From positions 1-32,030 of IMG/VR virus record IMGVR_UViG_3300027728_000054: a stretch of DNA of 32,030 nt; one strand, given 5' to 3'. This DNA comes from a virus. Under the pieces are notes generated by a model that worked only from the letters and a program-made list of their open reading frames with translations, ran no database searches and was not told where the DNA came from. Both the position numbers and the translations under genes were made by a program. This document shows, in pieces, positions 25,200 to 32,030 of the stretch (within the stretch, counting starts at the first letter, position 1; each line of letters starts with the position of its first letter).

Positions 25200-26066
25200 C
25201 TAAAATGGCAAATCTTCATCGGGTGTTGAATCAGCCTGAGGGTCCGTGTACGTTTTGTTTGCTGTGGTACTTGTCATACCACCGCCGTATGATTCAGTGG
25301 AAGCCTCTTCATTACCATAGACGTATCCACCTTTATCACTATCCCAACGTGGAACTTCACCACGAGCGATTGACTCAAGATATTCAACAGGTTTCTTAGA
25401 ATAAACATCTAACCATGTCATCTCATTTTCAACCCACCCTTTCAATACTTTCATATCTTCATGAATAGGTGCTGCGTCTTCATACATAATAGTTGATACG
25501 GTCGTGTATGCCGCTCCTTTAGGAGTCTTTTGCTTACTCAATTCAATGATAAGGTCACGTCCTTTTTCAGGGTCGGTGATATCACCTTTGTTTCTCCAAA
25601 TAGGGATGATTTTATCAAGAATACCTTCATTCTTGTAGTTATGTTTGAATCTCCAAAACTTCACACCGTCTTCTTCGTGGTCACGGTCAATAACCTTTAC
25701 AATATAGAATTTACGTGATTTGTACTGTTTAGCCAATTCTTTGTCAGATTCTTTACCTGTTGACATAAGTTCTTCATATACTTCGTTCAATGGTGAACGC
25801 TCGTTATCATTTTTTCCTGGGTCGTAAAATTTTTGCCATTTTCCACCTACTTGGATTTCATGGTACCAAGCCTCTTTAAAAGGTGAACTACCATCTATGG
25901 TTGGGAGGATTCGGATACGTCGTGTTCCTGAGTTTGATTTCTCATCAAGAATAAGAGCGAAGTATTTCTTCATTCTTTCTTCTGATGACATACGGTTTTC
26001 TCCGCTTGAGCTGTTTTTCTGTGATTGTTCGTACTGTGCAAGTACTGCGTCTAATGATGTTGTCAT
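25200..26066 (-). CDS. gp32: gp32-like single-stranded DNA-binding protein (288 aa)
   Basis: Binds single-stranded DNA at forks and recombination sites and would work with UvsX and the helicase. Residues about 45-140 follow the T4 gp32 core: RRIRILPTIDGSSPFKEAW, then a Lys/Tyr-rich stretch (KQYKSRKFYIVKVIDRD) and EEDGVKFWRFKHNY. Unlike T4 gp32, the protein has no Cys at all, so the zinc-binding subdomain is missing. The C-terminal 45 residues are Gly/Ser/Thr-rich and end DEDLPF, very like the DDDIPF tip of bacterial SSB. The start MTTSLDAVLAQYEQ lies 65 bases after a strong terminator, so this is probably the first gene of its transcription unit. Length is near T4 gp32 (301). Family call good, based on pattern and neighbours. 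Confidence 0.82.
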   Translation of the reverse strand: MTTSLDAVLAQYEQSQKNSSSGENRMSSEERMKKYFALILDEKSNSGTRRIRILPTIDGSSPFKEAWYHEIQVGGKWQKFYDPGKNDNERSPLNEVYEELMSTGKESDKELAKQYKSRKFYIVKVIDRDHEEDGVKFWRFKHNYKNEGILDKIIPIWRNKGDITDPEKGRDLIIELSKQKTPKGAAYTTVSTIMYEDAAPIHEDMKVLKGWVENEMTWLDVYSKKPVEYLESIARGEVPRWDSDKGGYVYGNEEASTESYGGGMTSTTANKTYTDPQADSTPDEDLPF

Positions 26067-26105
26067 AGTTTTTTAGATATTATTTTAGAGTTTAGTTTAA
26101 AGTTA

Positions 26106-26129
26106 CAAATTTAATTTTAATTAGTCAAA
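26106..26129 (-). promoter_or_regulatory. Possible Bacteroidota-type promoter before gp32
   Basis: The sense strand has TAAATTTG (26106-26113), matching the -7 box TAnnTTTG, with TTTG 12 bases upstream (26126-26129). The usual spacing between the two boxes is longer, about 17-23, so only the -7 box is supported. Position between a terminator and gp32 is right for a promoter. Confidence 0.25.
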
Positions 26130-26130
26130 T

Positions 26131-26162
26131 AAAAAAAAAGGTTGTGGGATGTCCACAACCTT
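26131..26162 (-). terminator. Strong rho-independent terminator before gp32
   Basis: In the transcribed sense AAGGTTGTGG, a 5-base loop, and CCACAACCTT form a perfect 10-bp stem followed by nine T. It lies 24 bases after the stop of the 211-residue gene and ends that unit. Confidence 0.92.
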
Positions 26163-26186
26163 AATATAGTCAAAAATATTAAAAAA

Positions 26187-26822
26187 TCAAAACTTAAATT
26201 TAGTTTTTTCTTCCTGAGGTCTGAAAGTTGATTTGATTTCTGAAGGATTTACATCCTCAACTTCATCTGATGTTAGAACATATTCGTGTTTACCCGATTT
26301 TTCAAAGTCTTCTTTCTTATCATCAAAGAAGTCTGCCAACTTTTGGGTGAATGGTCCTGAGTCCAAACTTCTCAATTGTAGTTTTTCTTGTGGGGATTTC
26401 TCACGATACTTTTCAATTTTAGTTTCAATAGCATTGAGTTTGTCAACTAATTGGTCCATATCACTTAACTTAGATTGTAAGTTGTCAAGATATCCAAATA
26501 GATTACCAAAATACTCTTCTTGTTTTTTTTCAATATTTTGTTGAGACTTAACCAATTCTGTTATGTCCAGCTCTTGAGTACCACTACCGTTTTCATCTGA
26601 TTTACCTTCGTCATCAATTTTTGTGACTTCACTATCAGTAGCCACATCAATCTTTTGTGGTGGCATTGATGGGTCTACCGGTGCAGCTTCAGGAGCAACT
26701 GCTGGTTCAGCTTCAGGTGTTGGTGGTAAATCTCCTTCAGGAGGTAATGCCTGTTCGGTAATATATCTATTAATCTTGTGATGTCTCTCAATTTCCTTGA
26801 GTATTTTCTTATCTAAATTCAT
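26187..26822 (-). CDS. Unknown protein with Pro/Ala/Glu linker and coiled coil (211 aa)
   Basis: The front (MNLDKKILKEIERHHKINRY) is a short basic helix. Residues about 26-60 are a Pro/Ala/Glu linker (PPEGDLPPTPEAEPAVAPEA). Residues about 85-145 form a strong coiled-coil candidate (ITELVKSQQNIEKKQEEYFG ... LSDMDQLVDKLNAIETKIEK). The end is charged and ordered less clearly, closing KTKFKF. No Cys, no membrane span. It starts 3 bases after the 74-residue gene and is followed by the terminator. An elongated virion, scaffold or assembly protein would fit the shape and the position behind the hub-like gene, but I recognise no family. Confidence 0.72.
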   Translation of the reverse strand: MNLDKKILKEIERHHKINRYITEQALPPEGDLPPTPEAEPAVAPEAAPVDPSMPPQKIDVATDSEVTKIDDEGKSDENGSGTQELDITELVKSQQNIEKKQEEYFGNLFGYLDNLQSKLSDMDQLVDKLNAIETKIEKYREKSPQEKLQLRSLDSGPFTQKLADFFDDKKEDFEKSGKHEYVLTSDEVEDVNPSEIKSTFRPQEEKTKFKF

Positions 26823-26825
26823 CGG

Positions 26826-27050
26826 TTAACCATTTAATAAGTTTTTTATTCCGTGTTGGGTTTCTACTTTAACTTTACGATTTGCAGTGTGTTGATGACC
26901 GGCTCTTTCAATAAGACCATCTTTTTCACGAACAACATAACAATCGCCCGTATCAAGGTCACATACTTCTGTGTTACCATCACCAATTGGCTTTGATGAA
27001 ATTCTGGCTTGTTTACCAAGGTACTGATTTAATCTATTATTTAAATCCAT
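26826..27050 (-). CDS. Small unknown protein (74 aa)
   Basis: Begins MDLNNRLNQYLGKQARISSK. The middle, NTEVCDLDTGDCYVVREKDG, reads like two short beta strands with a Cys on each (C29, C37), so a small beta-barrel or hairpin stabilised by a cysteine pair is possible; the end HGIKNLLNG is basic or neutral. It follows the hub-like gene by 42 bases, with a TATTTAT element in the gap, and is 3 bases before the coiled-coil gene. I cannot assign a function. Confidence 0.68.
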   Translation of the reverse strand: MDLNNRLNQYLGKQARISSKPIGDGNTEVCDLDTGDCYVVREKDGLIERAGHQHTANRKVKVETQHGIKNLLNG

Positions 27051-27067
27051 AGTTTGAGATTTTTATT

Positions 27068-27074
27068 ATAAATA
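27068..27074 (-). promoter_or_regulatory. TATTTAT element before the 74-aa gene
   Basis: The sense strand reads GATATTTATAAT, ending 17 bases before the ATG at 27050, the same distance as the copy before the 302-residue gene. Confidence 0.35.
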
Positions 27075-27092
27075 TCAACAATATTCAAATTA

Positions 27093-30000
27093 TTAACAAT
27101 TTGAGCCTATCTGTTTACATTGAACCCCATTGAAGGAAACTATTTTAGTTCCACTTCCATTCGGATAACAACTACAACAGAAATTATTAAGTATTGAATC
27201 CAATATACTTACCGATACAATATCATTGGCTTTGTATCCCAAATTAGGACAATCAAGTGGTAAGATACCTAAAGTTGTTGTGAACCTATAAAGTCTTGCT
27301 GGTGTTCTAACTGTCGCAACAAAATCAACATAGTAATCACCATTTTCGGTTATTCTATCCAAGGCAACGTTCCAACTATTTTGAGACACAAAACTTCCAT
27401 CCGAGTTGTTTGATAATGTGTTTCCTGATATTTCAAAATTAGCAACAGGTACAGATTGTATCAAATTATCTTGATTAATAACCAATGTAACAGGGTAACT
27501 GTTTACAAGTTGTCCTGAGAATACATTTAACACACCTGTCAATCTGTTATCTACTTGTGACACATAATTTACCGACAAGTCATATTGGTTTAATGTTAAC
27601 GCGTTTGCTAAGATAACATCGTCAGTTGTTATTGGTGGAAGACTTGATGTACTTGGTGTGGGAGTTGGTGGTATATTACCAGTACCAGGTCCTTGACCTT
27701 GAACAAATACAGTTGAAACTGATGGTGTAGGACACGGTGGTGTGGCAGTAACAATATTACCAAGGTTTGTTGTTGGGTTTGGTACAGGCCTTGGAGGTAA
27801 TTGAATTGTTTTAATTGGAGGTGTTACGTTGTTTAGTAAATCTACCGCCTTAGCATATGAGGCACTTAAAGTAATGTTTTGCGTCTCAGTAACTTGTTTA
27901 TCATAAGGCCAGTTTTGTAAGTAGTATTGTATCATACCAACACTCTTAATTCTTTGGATACTTGGAAGAATCTTATCTCTCACAAATAAGATATATTTAT
28001 CAATACTTACAAAACTAACATATGGTAATGTTACATTACTATTTTTTTCGGTTGTTGCAGATTGACAAGTATATGTGTTAGTGAAATACTTATCACCCAA
28101 TGGTCCGTAATCACTTGTCAGAGTAACCTTACCAAAGTTATAATCGTAACCTTTGAATTTATTTTCAATACCTGATGACATCCAAGAGATTACAAATATA
28201 CCAAAAACAACTTCAGGTCTTTGTTCAACTTTTATAATTTCATTATAGAATTGTTGTGGAGTATAAATAAATGTTTTCCCAGCAACTGATTGGAAACCAA
28301 ACTCAGCTTCCAAATATGGGAACGATACTTTTGAGGTACAAGAATTTTGAGCCGCCAATTGATTGTTTGTTTGAACTGTCTGATTGGCATTATTACCTTG
28401 TGTTGTTGTTGATGCAGTCTGTAGTGCGTTATCTTTAGTATTTCTATATTGTTGTAATAACTTAGAAACTAAGTTTGTTTTAATACTTTGAATATAAACA
28501 TCAATTCTTGGTAATGACATATAACTTTGTCTTATACCTTTAAATGTGGTTTGAAATTGTCCTGGTTGTATTGAGTGTTTTACTTCAGTAATCATGTACG
28601 AACCATTAAACATTGGTACGTGTCTCAAATTAAAATACATTGTTGGTTGAAGTAACGCATTACCTAACGCAACAACTTCACATTCATAACTCATGTTTTT
28701 GTATATGTTATACAGAGAAACATTTTGTGTTGCAGTACTTCTACCTGTGGCGCTGTTCGCCATCAAATTAATTTGTTGTATTGATTCTGATGTTGCCTTT
28801 CCACTATCTTGAGTAATTGCGAAAGAATAAAATATATTTTGATTACGAGTTCCAATATCAACGTTGAATCCTACAACTCTGTTAGACAATGCATAGTCGG
28901 TTTTTGTTCCTAAATCCTCATAGAATGGATTAAGTTGTTCATTTCTCAAATCAAATGAATCACTTCTAAACATATAGTTTTTATTATCTTTCATATCCAA
29001 ATATGAAGATGGTCTATCCGTATAGAAACAAACAAGTTTTGGTCCCGATTTTCTAGTGTCTACCGTCATGTAGGTTCCCCACATTTCATTAGCAAACTCT
29101 TGTGATGGTTGAACTGTAACAGGTAATGGTGCTGGCGAGTTTTGTACGTTATAGAAATTAACATACGCAGGAACCGGCATAACCGAAAAATGGTTTTGTG
29201 TTAATATTCCACTGATAAATGTGAAGACACTCATCTTCAAATTCATAAATTCAGGGTCAACCATTTGTTGTAACGCAAAAATATCAATGATAACTTTATC
29301 ACCAACGTTTCTCGATGCTCTATCTAAGAATAACACATCTTCAAATAAAGTTCTTGAATCATCATAACCGGCAATCCACTTATCATTCAAAGCCTTAAAC
29401 ATTTCATATAGTTCAACCTTTGTTTGACTTCCCTCCCACTGTGATTGAATAATACTTTCAGGAACTTCAGTTACATCCGGTAATCCTGTGTCAGGTTTTT
29501 TAATTTTTGTGTCGGTTAAATTTAAAGTATCATTAAAGAATGTAGTGTGTTCATTAATCCAAGAATTTATTTGTCCTGCAAATTGTTGAATTGTTAATGT
29601 ATCATCCTCAAGTTTTTGAGTTGTATACATTTTTGCAAGTGTATTTAACTCGGCAATGTTCTGCGAATTTAATTCAATGTTAGATTCTTCAAAGAATTGG
29701 AAAATATAATTACCTATAGTTCCGATATCGGCCTGTGGTATGGTTGAATTACCAAAATAAATTAAGGCAGTTTCAGTTGTGTTAAGGAAATTTGGTGTTG
29801 ATAAGGTCAATACCTGATAGGGTTGCCATTGAATTGGTTCCGTAAGTTGGGGGGCATTTGTTATATGTTGAATATATGATAACCAAACTCTTTTATCATA
29901 GTCTGTAGGATTTCCAAGTTTTAAAGCAATATCATAATTCATCAAGTTTTGAATTTTTGACATAACCAAACTATATTGGGAATCTACCATATCCAATATC

Positions 30001-32030
30001 ATTTGTTGTCCTGTAGACTTTGGTAATGGTACACTCATCAAATCCCTAAATAATAATTGGAAATTTCTGAATTTATCGTTTTGAGTATTTTCAACACCAA
30101 ACGTTTCAAGTCCAATATTGTTGCTTGAAGCGGTGATAAATGTATTTGTGAATTTTGATGATGGTTGTGAGAAGTTTAAAAATTCACTCTCCATCAAGTC
30201 CAACACACTTTTTTCAAAAACAGTAAAGACCTCTTCAAATTCAGCATAGTCATTAGTATTTGAAAATTTAAATGATGACGTACCTAAAGTATTTTTGGTG
30301 GTAAAATAACTTTCAAAATTTGGTCTAACAATATCTGTAGTATCAAAATATCCATAGTTAGGTAAAGACCAAAAAGTTCTAACAGAACCATTAAATATAG
30401 AACTATTGTTGTATAAAGGTTCAGTCAACACACCAATTGAATTAAAACACTTAAACCTTATTTCATTTTGTTGTGTACCAAATGATGGTAGGATATAATA
30501 ATTTGTTTGTGGTGTTGTGGCATTTAAAGAACAACTATTAATATTTGGATTTGACTCGGGTATTGTATCAGGTATAACAACTGAATAGGTACTAATATCA
30601 ATTGTTGTTGATAATCCTGTAGTGTCTAAAGTTGTTGTTGTGATGTTTGAATCCGCCAAGTTTACAACCTTCATACCGTTGTTTATGGCTTGGGTTATTT
30701 CACCGTCACTATAATTTGTGAATAGGTTTCTACCATTCAAGAAATAATTGAAACTATTAACTGTTTTGGGATAGAAACCTAAATCCATCTCAACAGTTCT
30801 TACGTTATTTGCAAAAGTTTCTTTTTGTAATGTATAGGAAAAATTACCTACAGTGTATGTTTTACTTGTGTTTGGAGTTCCCGATGTTGGGTCATACTGT
30901 CTAGCATAATCAAAATCACCCCAAATTGGACTTAGAATATCTTGTCTTTGTTGTATTTGAGTTTTGTATCTATGCCAAAGTGAACCATATTTTAATAACC
31001 AAACATATGGTAATCTATGAACTGCACCAAACTTTTTGAACGATGCAAATATGTAATCCAATGAAATTGTTGTACCAGGTTCAACATAACTCTTATATCT
31101 TTCTCTGAGTGTTGCTAACGGTAAAGAATTTAAAAATAAGTAAGCGGCTTGTTTATAAGGACTTGATTGACCTGTTTGGTCTTGTTCTACACCATACAAT
31201 ATTGAATTAATAAAATATGGAGTGTTTAACATTGAAGTTGTGGTATCAAATTCTATTTGACTAAAGTCCGTACTATTTGTTGGTGGAGTGTTTGATACAA
31301 TACCTTCGGTAGGTAACAATAATGTTCTATTACCATATAATTGTACCAAACCTGACGATAAATCAGGTGTTTGAGTTTCAATATAATTAAATGATGTTAC
31401 AGGTCTGATTTGATTATAATCAACAGGGTCTGTAAAGTTTGTTATTGTTTTAGTTGGATTATAAAACTTATAAGTTCTTGTTGTATTAAATACGTTTTCA
31501 GGACCACTTACTAATTGATATCCAACCAAATTACTTGTATCCCAACTTTCATTTGTATACGGATATAAATCAGTCACCTGAGGTGTGTTAGTAATTGTAC
31601 TACTCAACATACCCTGTAAGGTTTGTAATTGAGGTTCGTCAATATAAACTGACAACGATGCCAAAGCACTTAAGTCAGCATTGTTAACACTATTATTTTG
31701 AGTACCCACATTGAAAATGTCAATCGGTAAAATACCATTAGGGTGCTCAACAGAGTTTCTTAAATAATCTGTGGTTAAATCACCTCTAATATATGTTTGC
31801 CACAATCTACCTTGCCCATCTAAAGATGAATTTCGTAATACTTCAGGAAAAGTTGTAGAATTTAATGGAGTATTTTTTAGTGTCTGAATCAGATACGGAT
31901 TACTAACACCTAAACTTTGAACAATATTTCTAGCTTCTGTTGTTCCGACAAGATTAATAATATCACTTTTTTCAGGACTGTTAATTAATCTACCAAAGTT
32001 TGTATAGTAAGAATATATGGATTGTCTTTC
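27093..32030 (-). CDS. Giant baseplate hub-like protein (5' end cut by window; at least 1645 aa)
   Basis: The frame is open from the window edge to the stop at 27093; a TTG at 31805 is internal, since 75 more sense codons precede it (for example GRLINSPEKSDIINLVGTTE). Numbered from the edge, residues about 1113-1175 read ALLQPTMYFNLRHVPMFNGS then YMITEVKHSI and FQTTFKGIRQ. That is the end of the hub/gpD-like domain, in which a pore-lining barrel is followed by G-x-Y-x-I-x-x-V-x-H-x-I. Residues about 1249-1375 look like a degenerate lysozyme/glucosaminidase fold (KFKGYDYNFG ... YVSFVSIDKYILFVRDKI). Pro/Thr linkers near 1410-1463 lead to a beta-rich, Cys-containing end (CCSCY). It probably forms the tail-tip hub and may contain a wall-facing module. 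The hub call is moderate and the lysozyme call weak. Confidence 0.72.
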   Translation of the reverse strand, partial: ERQSIYSYYTNFGRLINSPEKSDIINLVGTTEARNIVQSLGVSNPYLIQTLKNTPLNSTTFPEVLRNSSLDGQGRLWQTYIRGDLTTDYLRNSVEHPNGILPIDIFNVGTQNNSVNNADLSALASLSVYIDEPQLQTLQGMLSSTITNTPQVTDLYPYTNESWDTSNLVGYQLVSGPENVFNTTRTYKFYNPTKTITNFTDPVDYNQIRPVTSFNYIETQTPDLSSGLVQLYGNRTLLLPTEGIVSNTPPTNSTDFSQIEFDTTTSMLNTPYFINSILYGVEQDQTGQSSPYKQAAYLFLNSLPLATLRERYKSYVEPGTTISLDYIFASFKKFGAVHRLPYVWLLKYGSLWHRYKTQIQQRQDILSPIWGDFDYARQYDPTSGTPNTSKTYTVGNFSYTLQKETFANNVRTVEMDLGFYPKTVNSFNYFLNGRNLFTNYSDGEITQAINNGMKVVNLADSNITTTTLDTTGLSTTIDISTYSVVIPDTIPESNPNINSCSLNATTPQTNYYILPSFGTQQNEIRFKCFNSIGVLTEPLYNNSSIFNGSVRTFWSLPNYGYFDTTDIVRPNFESYFTTKNTLGTSSFKFSNTNDYAEFEEVFTVFEKSVLDLMESEFLNFSQPSSKFTNTFITASSNNIGLETFGVENTQNDKFRNFQLLFRDLMSVPLPKSTGQQMILDMVDSQYSLVMSKIQNLMNYDIALKLGNPTDYDKRVWLSYIQHITNAPQLTEPIQWQPYQVLTLSTPNFLNTTETALIYFGNSTIPQADIGTIGNYIFQFFEESNIELNSQNIAELNTLAKMYTTQKLEDDTLTIQQFAGQINSWINEHTTFFNDTLNLTDTKIKKPDTGLPDVTEVPESIIQSQWEGSQTKVELYEMFKALNDKWIAGYDDSRTLFEDVLFLDRASRNVGDKVIIDIFALQQMVDPEFMNLKMSVFTFISGILTQNHFSVMPVPAYVNFYNVQNSPAPLPVTVQPSQEFANEMWGTYMTVDTRKSGPKLVCFYTDRPSSYLDMKDNKNYMFRSDSFDLRNEQLNPFYEDLGTKTDYALSNRVVGFNVDIGTRNQNIFYSFAITQDSGKATSESIQQINLMANSATGRSTATQNVSLYNIYKNMSYECEVVALGNALLQPTMYFNLRHVPMFNGSYMITEVKHSIQPGQFQTTFKGIRQSYMSLPRIDVYIQSIKTNLVSKLLQQYRNTKDNALQTASTTTQGNNANQTVQTNNQLAAQNSCTSKVSFPYLEAEFGFQSVAGKTFIYTPQQFYNEIIKVEQRPEVVFGIFVISWMSSGIENKFKGYDYNFGKVTLTSDYGPLGDKYFTNTYTCQSATTEKNSNVTLPYVSFVSIDKYILFVRDKILPSIQRIKSVGMIQYYLQNWPYDKQVTETQNITLSASYAKAVDLLNNVTPPIKTIQLPPRPVPNPTTNLGNIVTATPPCPTPSVSTVFVQGQGPGTGNIPPTPTPSTSSLPPITTDDVILANALTLNQYDLSVNYVSQVDNRLTGVLNVFSGQLVNSYPVTLVINQDNLIQSVPVANFEISGNTLSNNSDGSFVSQNSWNVALDRITENGDYYVDFVATVRTPARLYRFTTTLGILPLDCPNLGYKANDIVSVSILDSILNNFCCSCYPNGSGTKIVSFNGVQCKQIGSNC

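Noticed and set aside
26233-26544. Plus-strand frame of 103 residues inside the coiled-coil gene
   Set aside because: Ser/Leu-rich shadow of the Lys/Glu/Asp codons of the minus-strand gene.
31803-31805. TTG as the start of the hub-like gene
   Set aside because: The same frame continues as plausible protein to the window edge, so the gene is cut rather than starting here.

Overview
This window looks like part of a large, AT-rich genome of a contractile-tailed (myovirus-type) phage with a distant T4-like core. All 23 genes that I can support lie on the minus strand, so the natural reading order runs from base 32030 down to base 1. The likely host is a member of the Bacteroidota. That is an inference from four things: no recognisable Shine-Dalgarno sequences before the starts, SprB-type repeats in a tail-locus protein, a NrdB carrying an N-terminal ATP-cone (an arrangement characterised in the flavobacterium Leeuwenhoekiella blandensis), and a possible TAnnTTTG promoter box.

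Layout in transcription order. (1) 32030-26187: the truncated end of a giant baseplate-hub-like protein and two small proteins, closed by a strong terminator. (2) 26066-16645: a DNA replication, recombination and nucleotide block. It encodes a gp32-like single-strand binding protein, an HNH protein behind a 17-bp hairpin, a small coiled-coil protein, UvsX, a 50-residue ribbon-helix-helix-like protein, a second HNH protein, a T4 RNase H-like 5' nuclease, an internally duplicated unknown, a DnaB/gp41-type helicase, and NrdB and NrdA, closed by a second terminator. (3) 16560-1: a baseplate/tail-tip block with gp25, gp6, a 1735-residue protein with an unexpected cluster of hydrophobic helices, four unknown structural-type proteins, a P2 gpI-like tail protein with long extensions, and a Cys-rich, Pro/Thr-linked, SprB-repeat protein cut by the left window edge.

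How it works together: UvsX, gp32, the helicase and the 5' nuclease would serve recombination-dependent replication, and NrdA/NrdB would supply dNTPs under the control of the ATP-cone on NrdB. The late block builds the baseplate and probably the host-contact apparatus. Start/stop overlaps (TAATG, ATGAGTGA, ATGGTTGA) suggest translational coupling through much of the baseplate block. A heptamer, TATTTAT in the sense strand, recurs before several gene starts and is a candidate phage promoter element.

No stretch over 300 bases lacks a gene. I saw no tRNA, rRNA, CRISPR array, integrase or insertion sequence. Functional calls come from reading motifs by eye; no database search was possible.
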